The position numbers and the translations under genes were made by a program. This document shows, piece by piece, positions 11,572 to 23,846 of a stretch of 64,000 nt of DNA (its first letter is position 1; each line of letters opens with the position of its first letter). A model generated the notes under the pieces. That model ran no database searches. It was not told where the DNA came from and worked only from the letters and a program-made list of their open reading frames with translations. The DNA is from Pseudopithomyces maydicus. Its lineage: Eukaryota; Ascomycota; Dothideomycetes; Pleosporales; Didymosphaeriaceae. Where the stretch lies: contig JANTUC010000006.1 of assembly GCA_026873275.1 (NCBI GenBank), positions 2,108,001-2,172,000 on the forward strand, in the 5' to 3' direction.

Positions 11572-12202
11572 ACATGTCTTCTGTAATCGCGGCGTTGGCC
11601 GTGGCTGTGCCCCTAGGGGACCAGGTCGACCATGGCTCTGGATCGTTGAGAAATCGAGAGAGAGGATCTACTGGTAATTCTGAATTCAGGCCGGACAGCT
11701 CAAAGCGTTTTGTGTTTTCGTTTTCGATGGTCTGCTTCAGATCATGGAACGCATTCTTTTGTGACTCGCAATGCCAGTTGGGCATGTCCATAATATTCCT
11801 GCCCAGTATTCCGTCCATGAGAATGAAGGACAAGTTTTCAGTACTGGAAAAGAAAGTTGGCTCATCATAACTAGACCGCGGACGAGCGCCCCGAGACCGG
11901 GGGTGGTTTGAAAGGTCTTCAACTTGGTGACTAAATCATGTTAATTTACTTGACCTATGCTTGAGAGCCTCGTATACGTACCAGTAAGATTCGAGATCAC
12001 TTTGAGCCCGGCCATAGCCAGTAGCTGACATGCTTCCTACTGACTTTGTTTGTTGGGGCTGAGTTGCATGCATGGCTGGTGCAGAACCATTCGAAGACAT
12101 CGTGTGTATAATTGGATGGTGAGAAGCTGTGGTGATCCAGGATGTCGTCGCAAAGTGCTGCCTGACAGTTCATATGGTCAGTAGCAGCGCACCAACATAG
12201 CT
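11572..12202. other. Intergenic between convergent genes
   Basis: 3' regions of the dioxygenase and the GNAT gene meet here. No gene is supported. Confidence 0.6.
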
Positions 12203-13069
12203 TCAAAGCATCGCCGACTGCCATTCTGGGAATGCCGCATGAGATGGTGCACGGACCAACTGTGTTCCCGACAGCCAAACTGGGGCTCCCGACTTAGCTC
12301 GGTCACGCGACTCTTCTTTCTTGACCGGTTCATAGATATAATTTTCCGGTTCATACACCATAGCTTCTACGCTTACGGATTCGGTCTCGCCGCCAGCCTG
12401 TACGGTAACGGAAGCAATCGACTTGAATCCAAGCTTGCTGTATAGTCTTTTGCCCATTGGACTGGCGAACACTGAAATGACTTTAGCGGATGCCTCTGCA
12501 AATCTTATGCCTTCGTTGACTAGACGGCTTCCCGCTCCCAAGCGCTGGAACTTTGGATGCGTTGCTAGGATCTGCAGTTGGATTTGCCGACTCCCGTATT
12601 GGGATTCAAAATACTGATCTTTCGCCTCTTGCAAAATCTGTTTCCATGCTTGCATTCTTTTCGGTGCTGCATCTCTTCTTACACTCTGCGCAGGCTTTGC
12701 TGTTGAAGCCTTCTGAGGTCGCGAGGCGCCCCCAGTAAGGTTGGAGATGTCCCACACAGCAAAAGCTACGGGGACCAGACCACCGTTCTCTAGAGCTTCA
12801 GCAATCCAGACAGAGTACCGTCTTTCGTCTGCTAGAAATTCTCTATACCTTCGCCGTGTCGCATCATGCTGATCCTGAGGAAACGCTCGCCGATGTGGGA
12901 AGCGGTAGTTCCACTGCGGATCCATTGGCATAGCAGAAAGACCGATATGAAGGATTGATTCTAAATCGGATAACGTGCCGTGTCGAAGGATAATTGATTG
13001 GGTTTCTTCGATCACGAACGAATGGGGTAAGGCCCCGGTGTGGGGGTGGGTGAGAACTGTGGCGATCAT
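12203..13069 (-). CDS. GNAT-family N-acetyltransferase
   Basis: Acetyl-CoA-dependent N-acetyltransferase with unknown acceptor. It is a single exon of 288 residues. The acetyl-CoA pyrophosphate loop (motif A) is seen as HPKFQRLGAGSRLV around 171-184, preceded by the beta4 strand LQILAT and followed by a helix and a second strand (VISVFAS) typical of the fold. The N-terminal part has the usual beta1/alpha1 (IILRHGTLSDLESI). Between them lies a 40-residue basic insertion (about 115-150) that is common in fungal small-molecule GNATs. The C-terminal 30 residues are low-complexity. No targeting signal is seen. Confidence 0.9.
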   Translation of the reverse strand: MIATVLTHPHTGALPHSFVIEETQSIILRHGTLSDLESILHIGLSAMPMDPQWNYRFPHRRAFPQDQHDATRRRYREFLADERRYSVWIAEALENGGLVPVAFAVWDISNLTGGASRPQKASTAKPAQSVRRDAAPKRMQAWKQILQEAKDQYFESQYGSRQIQLQILATHPKFQRLGAGSRLVNEGIRFAEASAKVISVFASPMGKRLYSKLGFKSIASVTVQAGGETESVSVEAMVYEPENYIYEPVKKEESRDRAKSGAPVWLSGTQLVRAPSHAAFPEWQSAML

Positions 13070-13519
13070 TGCTTTTGTGGGCCTGCCGACAAAGTATGGA
13101 ATGGTTGCCTGCTTAGACCGACAATAGTCGAGAAGCGGGTGAGGAAAGTTGGAGATTGTTTGGGACTCAAGAGCATTCTAACCGCCCTCATATGACGTAG
13201 ATGGTCAGCAGAAAATCAGGGTCCTCCCGACATCCTGTTAAGGACTAGCTCTATGCAGGGTCTAGGGGTGGCGCGCTTTGATTGGACGCCGTCTTCCCCA
13301 GCTGCTCCGCCTCCACATGGGTGCCCGTTGTACGTCAGGGTCCTGGGCTACGTCATTGTTGTCTGTGTTGCACGCATTCGTATCCGTTGTTTTATGAACT
13401 CTGGCCTCGCTCGATCCCCAGGGCCGTGATCCAGATCGGATCACTCTAGCACGGTCTGACATCCAACTCGTTGGGAACCTTTCCGTCTGCAGGGACGACG
13501 TTAGTTTACATAGACAGTG
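13070..13519. other. Intergenic, divergent promoters
   Basis: Head-to-head spacer between the GNAT gene and the Zn2Cys6 factor. Nothing further is recognised. Confidence 0.6.
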
Positions 13520-15836
13520 ATGGCTGCCCTTGTCGCAAGCCCTTTAGCGAGTCCTTTGGGCAGTCCACAGTGTAGGTATCCCCCGTCTAGGCAGCCCTTT
13601 GGTGATATCGTGAATGGTTATTGATCCTGCTAGTTACTCCCGACTTCCAGAAAGGACACTCCGAGACTGCTGCTTTGGTCGATGGGTTGCTTACTGCATG
13701 GAGAGAGCAGGAGTCGCGCTCCTCGAGTACACCGAACCCTTCTAGCTTTTATGAGCCTACGTCTTACCCGTTTCCCACTATTCTTGACGACGTACCGATA
13801 CCAGATCCTGTCTCTACCATTTCCCTGGCGTCAAACCATTCGACTTATTCCTCTCACGACTTCGATGTGTTATTCGGAGATTTTGACCAAACTCAACCTC
13901 CTATTGAATATGCACAAGATTTTTCATACGACGACTGGGCAATACTTGATCGTTCCGAAGATATCTTGATTACGGCCGATGCGCTGCATCTCCGGGGCAG
14001 CACCGCGGCACCACTAGAAACTGCCATACAAGTTGGCGCTTCGCATTCTTTCCCAGAGGAACACGAAATTTTTTTGCCTCAAGATATTTTCGAATTCAGA
14101 GGAAACAACACCACGAGCACCTCCCACTCAGAAATGGATTATACCAATAGCCCACAACCAACGCTTTCATTACCACGAGAGACCTTGCATCAAGAGCCCT
14201 CTCGAACACCTGTGCAATCATCTCCAGTACAACAATCAGCCTTGCCAAACAAACTTTCAGTAACGGCTTTCTCTACACCATCGAACTATGTTCATGAAAT
14301 CCAACTAAATCTAATGGACCAAAACCACCTAGCTGAATCTTCGAGTCGAAAGAGACAGAAAGTCCAACAGCTGGATCATGTAAGCAGACGATGTGCCTTT
14401 TATTTGAGTTTACTAACTTTGGTATTATAGAACAACCGAATGCAATACCGAGATGAGTCCGGTGCAATCGTCGGCACTGAGTTTATTTTAGGCTACCAGA
14501 AGCCTGTACGAAGACCTCTGTCGGATTCCGCCAGAGCTATGACGAAGGCAACACGGCAGCGAGGGGCATGCGATACGTGTCGGTTGAACAAAAAGCGTTG
14601 CAACCGACCTGATGATCCAATATATGCCTGCTGTCTGAATTGCATGAAATCCAAGGTTCTTTCAATTCCATGTTTTGTGGCAAAAATAGTAGAAGCACAA
14701 CTCTTCCGAGACAGTGAGTGTTGCGACTCTGATCTTCAAGATGTGTTGGCTAACACAACATAGAGCCCTCGCCAAAACATCCGCTCTCTAGCCTTCGTAA
14801 GGCGATATTCGGATCACTCACAGATATAGTCCGACACGATGCAAGACAGCGACCTATAATCGTCACTTTGACGCAGGATCTAGGCTTGGAGATGCTTGTT
14901 ATTCTAGCACGGTATGAGCCTGAACCTGGAGAGTCGACGCACCGCACATGGAAGAAAGATGGGCAGTCACAGCGCATAGACTTGCCTCCATACTGCATCG
15001 CTAGCATACATAACACAAAGGAGGCCATGCTAGAATACATTACGAACTTCAGATCTGCATTCCTCAAGCAAGTTCTCGGACGAAGCAACGAAATTACTAG
15101 GGGGTTGTTTGACCAGGCACAGAGATTCGCCGCTTTTAACCCGGAGTCAACAGTCTCGAAAGCACTCGATCTTTGTGCAGCGTCCAGGATCATCGAGCGG
15201 GATTGGCGCATATGCGGAGGCCCACCTGATCTCGGCATACCACTCATTTCCGACGACCCCAGCAACCCTTTCTACGACTTCGTACCTATCACACCAATGA
15301 TGGATGCGCAACTTGATCAAATTGTAATCCAATCTTTCTTAGTGCCCACCCGAGACGTACTGCTCAAGTCACTCCAGGAGAAGATGACGTCTTCAAATAG
15401 TGCTTCAGCTTTCTTCGAAATCTTCCTTACTATAGCTGTTCTCTTAAGTCATGGCGAATGGCTCCTTAGTCATTCTCGACAAAATGCGCTGCGAGTTGGC
15501 TCAAAGACGAGGTACAATCATAATCCTCGTGCGGAAGGATACTTTCATGCATGCAATACATTCATTGCGTACTGGCACTACATGTGCCGAGGAGCTTCTT
15601 TGTCGGAACTCAATTGGAAGAAAGAGTCAACCAGAAAATGGGCAAATCTGGATCTAGAACAGGCGGACTACTTAAGCGGGCTACAGAGAAGGGTTACACA
15701 ACTGGACTCAGTGACAATGATGGCTCGTCTTCGCGATGAAGATAGGTATGAGGAGGAACTGTATTGGTGCCATCAGCTATTCTTTCCCAAATGGAAAGCA
15801 ACTGCCAGATCAGTCAAGGAGATAACGACGACATGA
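13520..15836 (+). CDS. Zn2Cys6 transcription factor with central DNA-binding domain
   Basis: Probable nuclear regulator. The exon model is 13520-13609, 13651-14379, 14431-14713 and 14764-15836, all phase-consistent, giving 724 residues. Introns are 41 nt (GTGAAT..TCCAG), 51 nt (GTAAGC..TATAG) and 50 nt (GTGAGT..CATAG). The first exon is the weakest part: the first intron is short and its donor atypical. The binuclear cluster starts at Cys320 (ACDTCRLNKKRC, then ACCLNC and a basic tail). It lies in the middle of the protein instead of near the N-terminus. The first 280 residues are Ser/Thr/Pro- and acid-rich, like an activation region. After the cluster comes a helical region of about 360 residues with no domain I can name. 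Target genes are unknown. Confidence 0.8.
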
Positions 15837-16043
15837 AGCGTAATGCGTCTTTCTTTGGTTTGGACGACATTCTCAGTCCATGTATAATTTTGTCCTCTGT
15901 TCATGGTTCGCACTTTACAAAGAGTTAACATTTGTAAAGTACATTCACTGTTGTATTACGAGTCATGTATTTTTAACGACGTTACGAACTATCACGAGCA
16001 TTCGTCTTTGTGTCCTTGACCTCTATCTTGTGTATGCCACACC

Positions 16044-16418
16044 TCAATACAATCCGATCGTGATGTCACCACGAACCCGGGCGGTCAAATGGATCTCCGC
16101 TTCAAGATCAAGTTTAATTCCAACCATCAAGCTGGCATCTTTCAAATTGCCGTTGCCGTCAGTGGCACCCTTGAGTAAATTTCCGGGAGCCTGGTGAAGG
16201 GCCGAGTTCGGGGCAGGTTTGATGGTTGACAGACCTCGGCGTCCACCTGCAGCTTGGCCATCATCGTTGGCATTGAGATTGGCCCTAAAGCCTCAGTTAG
16301 TTACTGGTTGAATCCATTCATTGGTCGTGCACTTACGTGGAAACGGAGCTGTTACAACTTTCAGTTTTTCAGCGTTCAGAGGGATGAGTGGATGAACTTA
16401 CTCGCGAGATGCAGACAT
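16044..16418 (-). CDS. Small conserved-looking fungal protein, 89 aa, with micro-exon
   Basis: Three exons: 16418-16402 (17 nt), 16348-16337 (12 nt) and 16284-16044 (241 nt). Introns are 53 and 52 nt with GTAAGT donors and ACAG/TTAG acceptors; the second has a CTAAC branch-like site. The joined frame gives 89 residues beginning MSASRDSVST. It has a Gly/Asn-rich middle and a well-formed C-terminal strand-like segment (LMVGIKLDLEAEIHLTARV) ending in GDITIGLY. The alternating hydrophobic/charged pattern there and the exact phase agreement argue that it is real. I recall similar short proteins across filamentous ascomycetes but know no function. There is no signal peptide or membrane helix. Confidence 0.8.
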
Positions 16419-17814
16419 TTTGAGACCGGGCTGAAAGGCTTGAGATGATCACGATTGCTTATGCGAGCAAATACAGTATTTGAAGTGAACTGATGTTCTA
16501 TTGATTATACCTTCGACCGTACTTATATACTTTCTTGATCTCTTCTCTCAATTTTACTCAGAGCTGTCCATGAACAATGTCTTCGGTTACATGTTGCCGA
16601 CCTGCATTTCTCGCTCAACCTGATGTTGCAATCTCACAAGGATGGTGTGGTAGGAGTTGCCCGGCTCGTATGATCGTTCCTACCCCGACGACTGCCGACA
16701 TTTAGAGCCTAAGAGAAGGATCTTGAACGAAGGATTGTGCAGCCTCAACAATCTCGGATCCGATCTTGAGTACTCTCATCATCGAATCATCTTGCTAAGT
16801 AAATATGTCAGATCGCACCTAGGCGCTCGCCTGCGGACCGAGCCGGCATACCCTTGCTGATGATCGTATACAGCACCCTAGCTCCATTTTAAATCAGACC
16901 ATTCTGTGCCGCAAATCTCGGAAGTGGCATCTAGGCGTGACACATACCTGAAATCCGAACACTTGTCTCAGGCATTCTGCCAATGATCAAGGGACAGGAT
17001 GTGCACGGTGTCGTGGCTAGTTCAAGATTTTCTGCGGGTGTAGCCGCTCCCGCAGCAGCACTAGGGATATCTATAGCCACTCTTTGACAACTATATGATC
17101 CACACTGAGTATCCACCGAGAGAATTTCTTGATACTGTTGACTTCCTGATCAGGTATCTCATACCGATCTTCCAGGGTAGGGTAGATTCTGGAGTTTCAT
17201 AGTCTAGGGATGTATCAAGCCATTGTACATAGATTTCGGAGCCCGATGTTATTTGAAATTTGTCAGTCAATCTCCAGCAAGAAGTAGCCTTGTAAGCTGT
17301 CTGTTACCCTAGAGGTAGGGCATGCAAGGACGACGCATGTCCCAGTTCTGCAATACGATCAGCATGATCCATGAACTAGTGCCCGATAGAAACAAGGGCT
17401 GAGTAGAATTTCGAAGTCTAGACTGTTGCTGATCATGGTCTCGAAAGAATCCGTAAAGACTTCTGTTTACCGATACATCCGCTCGCCCGACTTGTCGTTC
17501 TCCACATTGATTTGATGAATGAGCTAGTCAGGCAAGAGGTTTAACCCTATCGCAACAAATCAAACGACGGCAACCTGAAACTGCAATAACCGAGGGGAAG
17601 AAAATAATGGGGTTCAAAACAAATTTGCTTCGTGTCATGGCCATTGGCAAGGGAAAGCTGGTTTGGAAGTTGAGGTGGGGTCATCGGTCCCAATAAATTC
17701 ACCTTCCCAAGTAGCAGAAAGATGCAGGGTAACAAGTGGTAACAAGTCCTGCAAGACAAATTGACATCTTCCGCTGCCGACTGGCACGCTATCGGAATTC
17801 TGTCAGTGCTCTGT
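16419..17814. other. Intergenic, 1.4 kb
   Basis: Nothing supportable on either strand. It holds the promoters of the small protein (minus) and of the following gene (plus). Confidence 0.5.
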
Positions 17815-19075
17815 ATGGTCATCTTCACACTAGCTTATATAAAACCTGGAGAGAGCTCGGTTCTTGAAATCATGTCTATGTTGATCACGATGTCTACTGT
17901 ACCAGGCCTACTGGGCACGCAAGAAGCTATCCGGCAATCGCAATCCAAGGATAAACGAGAGGAACATCGAGCTCGAAGATGCAACTTCATCGCGCATTGT
18001 GTCAAGCCGTCGCTGAGAGCGCGGGAAATTAACGACCGACCTTTGATCTTGAGGAACGGACATGTGAGTTTTTTTCCATTCCTGAAAGAACGCTGTCTAG
18101 CGCCTTCCTTGTATGCACTTGATGTTATTGGACATTTGCAATTCTATTCATCAGAGCTGACTAAGAGGCTAGATTTTCGTCGATTCTGGCTCCCAGGATA
18201 ATGATGAAGTTGTCATGGCTTGTGGCTATTATCTTCCTTACCCGGATAGAGCCTATAAAGGCCTAGTCACGAAGACATCTAAGCACGTGTCCATGATGAA
18301 CTGGATGTATATCGATGCCATAACATACCGGTTATGTTACGGTGTACGTAAATATGCTGATGAAAATATAACTGGTCCATTCGATTGTACAAGTTACAGT
18401 CGTAGGGTAACATTGTACAAATGGGAGGGCTGGTGTGCTGTAGAAGAGCAGCCTGGCCGATGGGCCGTATACTTCGATGTTGAGGATAATGGATTGAAAG
18501 AAAAAGTTCTTCCGGGTACACGCGTGCTTGAGATAGAGCTTGAAAGGAGGGAAGAGCGTTACAAAAAAGAAAGTCGTGACATAGCCCAGACGGAAAGCAG
18601 CAGAGTATCACACGAACGTAAAAAGGATGAGCCGGTATATCAACCACCCATAACAAGCATCAATCCTGAAGTTCCTTTTTCCTCGTACGAGAAGCCAGAC
18701 GTTGTGCAACCATTTGTGGAGCCTTTCCAAACATCGCCTACAATTCCACCTAAATCTACGACCTTTCCATCTTCCCTATCAAAGCCGCACACACAATCTA
18801 TCAAGCCTACCATGCTGAATAGATCGAGAAATTCTTATAGGAATCAAGTGCCCATCTCAAAATCATCGCAAAGATCAGATAGTCGCCCGAGAAATACCAA
18901 TGTCGTTAACGTTCGACATGATCGGGATAATTCACAGCCTACTCGACCGCCATTCCGGATCGGCCCACTGCCATTCGAATCCAAAACACATCTGACCGCC
19001 CAATCCTACAAGTCTAGCAATACAGTGCAACAAAGCTCGAATTCTCCCTCGTCGCTCTTTGTTCCACGACCTTGA
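17815..19075 (+). CDS. Conserved fungal protein of unknown function
   Basis: Exons 17815-18063 and 18173-19075 flank a 109-nt intron (GTGAGT..GCTAG, phase 0), giving 383 residues. The N-terminal half resembles a family I have seen repeatedly in Pezizomycotina without function: a basic SKDKREEHRARRCN segment, then GYYLPYPD, CYGVRKYADENITGPFDC and a WAVYFDVEDNGLKEKV block rich in aromatics. The C-terminal 150 residues are Ser/Pro/Thr/Gln-rich and probably disordered. The start is uncertain. The frame is open upstream of 17815 without an ATG and would add a hydrophobic stretch, so an upstream exon is possible; later in-frame Mets also exist. Confidence 0.75.
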
Positions 19076-19484
19076 TTTCAGTCTCTCGACATAGCGCGGA
19101 AGGATCTAGGACACCAACCTAGACTATCTACGGATTCCACTACGAGAAAATTTTGGTGGGGTCGGAAAGGCACAGAAACATTCCTTTCTTCAGCAGGAAA
19201 TAAGCAACTCCCGAAGAAGAAGCTGTCTCTGAGAGATCGAGCATCTAAAGCACTGAGACGAAGCCCAGTAGAAAAGGAACATAATTGACGGACAGTAAAT
19301 AGGTAATAAAACGCACGACACCCAGACAAAATTCACCGGACTGGTAAATATATCGGGAACTAGGTGAGCGAAGTTGATTCCAAGTATATTCAATTTACTC
19401 AATTGAATTATCTGTGGGTCGGATTTGATCTCGAGTTGAGAATACCATTGCCAATTTTCCTTGTTGCCACACAACTTCACGTTT
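19076..19484. other. Intergenic between convergent genes
   Basis: Downstream of the amylase stop once its frame break is allowed for. A reading frame continuing through this stretch on the minus strand is treated as an artefact. Confidence 0.6.
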
Positions 19485-20974
19485 TCAAAGGCCACACCAC
19501 CCTGTCCCAACAAGAAGACTACGGGGTACAGAACCATTGGGTTTCCTCCAGTGACTGTAAGCGTAAGACTTCCCTGTGTACCAACGGTCATGTGTGTGCA
19601 AGACAACAGCTCTGTGACTTGGGTACGTGATGCAAACCCTGACGTTGCAATACGAAGAGTGTAATTTGCAGCGCTGGCACCATTGTTGTTCATTACCGTC
19701 AATACCATCGCGTTTGCTGGGCCTTTTGCAAAAGCTACATTGTGTGCGTCGTAATACACTACGGTGGCTTTACTTGTTAGGAATGATGTAACGATTGATG
19801 CCGCTTTGGTGATGGCCATCTTTCGTATCGCATTCAATTGCTTTATGAACTTGTAAAGTTCCACATCTGTATTGTATCCAGACAGCCAAATCGCTTCGCG
19901 GTTAAATGGATCATTTCCGCCTTTATAGTGTTGTTCTTGGCCCTGGTAGATGATCGGTATACCATCTTTCAACATGATGTAGGCGATGTTGTTCTTGACC
20001 AGACTCATATCGTCGGTGTAACTAGCAAAGCGCGGTTTGTCGTGATTCTCCATAAATTCGCCCACGAGAGAGGTATCTCTGCAAAGCACGGAAGTATTGT
20101 AAAAATCGTACAGCATGTTAGTTGATATCGCTCGAGTATCATTGAAGAACCAGACTGATGTATAATAAGCCGGATATCCTAGGATACCATCCATATAGTT
20201 CTGATAATTGCAAGCGTACTTTGTGTAGTAGCTGGCAACTTCCCCGAGTGCAAACACACCTGCAGCCTTTCCGAAGGAAGGAAAGAAAGATTCTTCAATA
20301 TTTTGAGCTGTGTCTACACGAATGCCATCGATAGAATAGTTGGAAACTAACGATTTGATCCATGTAGCCCACTCGTTTCGCACACTTGGCGATGTAGTAT
20401 TTAGATCCGGGAGTGGGTTGACTTCGCCCCCGAGCCAACAGCGCTGTATTTGTGTAACATTTGTCCAGTCGGTAATGAAGCACACATTGTGAAAGAAGGA
20501 ACGATTGTTGAAGGGATAAAATGAGCTGTAATCTGTCGCTGTCGCATTACCGTCAAATGCCATGTGATTCGGCACAACGTCCACCATGAGGTACATATTT
20601 CTGTCATGTAGCGCCTGGGCAAGTGCTCTCAAATCATCCGCAGAGCCAAAATGGTTGTTTAGAGCATAGATATTCTTGGCGCAATAACCATGGTATGCCC
20701 GCGTGGGGTTGGACACCTGTTCCACGACAGGGGAGATCCAGATCGCATCGAAACCCATGCCTTGTATGTAATCAAGCTTCTGGGTCATACCGGACCAGGT
20801 TCCGCCACAAAATCCTTCGAATCCTGGATCGCATTGCGCTGTTGTCGAACCATCTGTTCTTGCAAATCGGTCCGTTAGAATTTGGTATATGGAACGGCTG
20901 CGCCACTGAGTAGCGGAAGCAGCAAAGGATGTGCCCAAGAAAAATGGAAGCAGAGAAAGGGCCGTGGAGAGCAT
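19485..20974 (-). CDS. Secreted alpha-amylase (GH13), one frame break near C-terminus
   Basis: Extracellular endo-1,4-alpha-glucanase acting on starch. ATG 20974 starts a signal peptide (about 1-19); the frame extends upstream, but the peptide fixes this start. Catalytic residues match fungal Taka-amylase exactly in spacing: Asp221 (GIRVDTAQ), Glu245 (ALGEVAS) and Asp312 (ENHDKPR), 24 and 67 apart. Other GH13 blocks (DVVPNHM, YQGQEQHY) are intact. After VLYP the open frame runs on for about 100 residues of unrelated sequence. One extra base in the G4 run (plus strand, 19523-19526) instead gives the family-like ending LLVGTGWCGL and a stop at 19485, total 496 residues. No introns and no starch-binding domain are seen. 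Confidence 0.92.
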
Positions 20975-21496
20975 GCTGGCTGGGCAAGTGGGTCGTTTTC
21001 CTCGCAATAACCTAGGACATTCGTTACTTAAATGGTGCATTTACGGCGTGTGATGCCTAGACCGATCTGCTGTTACGCTGGTAAAATTCGCTCAGCCAGC
21101 ACAAATGAGGTCATTCACAAGGACTGTAGCTTCTGGACACTCCCATATCGCGATAATCTCTAGCAACAGTGTCACGACCAGGTTGCCGTTACTTGTTGTA
21201 TATTTGTGCCCAAGCTAGACATCGACGAGGGGTGATGATTGGACGTTCCCTGCCAGGTAATTTCAATGCAACGAGGGATAATCCATCAACCCCTCATCCA
21301 CTCAGAGGGAGACGGTCATTCGCCAGTAGTTTCGTTGTCCGCGATTTCGAATTTACGACTGATAGAGGGTGCGTCACTGCGCCTGCGGGCGCAGTTCATA
21401 AATCGGTATATATCGTGAGATGACTTGGCACGAGGTGAGATGTCGTGATCCGAGCACTATAGATCGGTGTAGTATGTGATAGGTGAAGAGGAGCGT
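20975..21496. other. Intergenic
   Basis: Amylase promoter and the 3' region of the next minus-strand gene. No specific site is claimed. Confidence 0.55.
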
Positions 21497-22871
21497 TCAT
21501 TCACCTGGCCGGGATCGGAATGGGTGTTGTATGGGCTTGTGTGTCAATTCATCCGGGACATCGGCTTCGTCAACCCATAACGAATCTGTCGTTCCTAACC
21601 CCGTTTTCTTCCTATCACGGCTCGCTTTGTTCGATATAGTGTTGAGAGCAAACCCAGATCGATCTCTCTCACTTGAATCGCCTTCCGGCTGTTTTTGATA
21701 TCCATGCACGTTGTGCGAAGGTTTCTTATGGCGAGCGACTCGGAAGAGAACGGCGAAGGATGGAACGAATCCGACGATAACAGCTAAGAAGCATATCAAT
21801 AATTGAGGTTCTAGAAAATTATGTGCAAAGCAAGTCTGGGTTCCTTTGCTACATAACACGATACGGTTATCGATTTGTACCAAAGATCGAAGCAACTTAC
21901 CGATAGAACACTCCATCATCCCAAAGATCGCAAGCCATGTCCCATCAATGCCCATATCATACTGGTAGACGTTCTTAGTGATCTGAGCCACACGAATGGT
22001 AGCTACTATGATGCAAACTGCACCAGAAGCAAACAGACCCATTACACCTAGTTTTTTGCTACGTCGCATCCGTATATTCCAAACGAGACGAATCGGTAAA
22101 GACATAACTTTCAACTTGATCAGATTTCGTTTATGTTATGAAAGGTAGATTGCGTACTCAGCATATTTGTAACTGTATCGGCCGCGTATGAATAGAGCAG
22201 ACTGATGAGTTGCCGGGTGGTAGTCATGTCTTTGCAGCCACCATTGACCAGGAGACGAATGTCGCTACAGGCTGTCAGATAAGCAGCGAAGTTGCCCGCT
22301 TGGGTCTGAACAAGCATGTCAGCTTAAGCCAAATCGCAAGAACCGAACCCTACTCACCGCTACGCAGATGAATACGATGAACCACCACACGTACTCATAA
22401 ACATTCGAAATGCCTACAAGGAGCTTTTTGTACATCATCAAGAAGCTGAACTTGATGCTCCAGAGCAGCATCCAGAAGAGCAAAGGCGCTGCAAAGTATC
22501 GCCTGGTTATGTACCTTCCATCGTCCCTCACAGTCGGATACGGTGGGATCTTCCCCAGTTTCACATCGGATAATCGTTGTGCTTTTGGCGCCAATGAAAT
22601 GTACAGTGAGCACATTGCAAGATTGTTGATATACGCGAAAAAAACCAGCCCATCTTCAATCGTAGGCCGTCGTGGTGCCACCCAATAGACTAGAAGACGC
22701 GAGCATGCGACGGCAGAGGTGATGCCGATGACTTAACGGAAAGTACAATGTCAGCAGCAACACAAATCGTGGAGCCGGGCTAGTGAGCCCGGGAAGGTGC
22801 GTACAAGCATAGCCGGTCGAAATGATTTCGGTGCCTGAGAATGCGTCTGGTCGCACGACGGCGGCACTCAT
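21497..22871 (-). CDS. Seven-helix integral membrane protein, fungal rhodopsin-domain (PTH11-like)
   Basis: Five exons: 22871-22805, 22731-22358, 22305-22158, 22107-21901 and 21783-21497. All junctions are GT..AG and in phase, giving 360 residues. About seven hydrophobic helices are seen. The characteristic family features are present: WSIKFSFLMMYKKL in the third helix region, a loop with paired cysteines, MSLPIRLVW after TM5, and an EC/M-rich final helix leading to AVIVGFVPSFAVLFR. A 75-residue hydrophilic cytoplasmic tail follows. Proteins of this fungal family are often listed as PTH11-like receptors, but most have no known ligand and this one lacks an N-terminal CFEM domain. It sits in the plasma or an internal membrane. 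Confidence 0.88.
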
Positions 22872-23846
22872 AGTGGAGCGAGCGAGCGATACGATGTACT
22901 AAAATGTGAGTAAGATGAAGATTGACGACAAGTTAACTACCGCTGAATCTCAGGCAAGGATTACTCTGTGGGCAAGGGTAGAGGTTGTCCCCTTTCGCGA
23001 CCGTCTTATCCTGCATCTGGCCCGCGTTGCGAACATTTCGGATAACGGAACAACGCTTACTTATGTTCACGGGGTAACGGGACGACATGGCTGCTTAGCC
23101 AATACGTAGGATTCACGCGGGTGCCGCTATAGTACGAGTAAGATATTCCGAGCGTATGACGGGTTCGCGCTGTGTTCTAGTCCGAGCCGTGTCTGTACAG
23201 AGTCTGTTTAATGGTTTTGCAATGGATACGCATGGACATGAACATCGGGCGAGGTTCTATTCATGGCGCAGTACGGTAGACGCATTCTAAGCCGAGGGAT
23301 CAGATGGGGTGTTCCAAAAGCTGAGCCTACGCGAGGTGGCGGAAAATTGTGTAGGATTGCAACCCCCGAAGTCCACAAATTGCACCCAAGACCGTGGTAA
23401 CAGACCCAGCGTTCCGCTCCTGGGCATTTTCATCGAAGCTTGTTAAGCATAAAGCGATGTGGCTTCGCAGGTCCATCGCCCATTGGTATTGCCCAGAGAA
23501 CTGCTGACCGCAGGGTGGATGCGCACAACTCTAGGCTGTGGCCCGCGACATCGCGACAGCTCTATCAGCAACACAGTGGCGGTTTGCCAAGCAATCCATC
23601 TCCTACGGCAGTTTATGCCTTCCAAAAGGATATTACCGCCATGCAAAGTCTACTCGCGTAGAACGAGCGGCTTGCAAGCCTCGCCTAAGGCTCAGTCCTT
23701 GACTCGTCGCCACTTCCATCCCTGAACAACAACCGCATATAATGTCTGACAGGCCCAGTGCCAATTTCGCCCCGCGCTCGATCCAGTTCGGTTCTATGTA
23801 TGCTTGCTTCCGAAGTTCTGTGTAAGCGCACGACACCTCAGCAAGC
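22872..23846. other. Intergenic, divergent promoters
   Basis: Head-to-head spacer of about 1 kb between the membrane-protein gene and the FAD oxidase gene. No feature is recognised. Confidence 0.55.

Noticed and set aside
13614..13742. Short frame from ATG 13614 as start of the transcription factor
   Set aside because: It runs into a stop after 43 codons and is out of frame with the factor in the direction that one added base cannot repair.
19190..19484. C-terminal extension of the amylase as a new domain or CBM20
   Set aside because: The sequence does not match a starch-binding domain, and one base in the adjacent G4 run restores the family-typical end.
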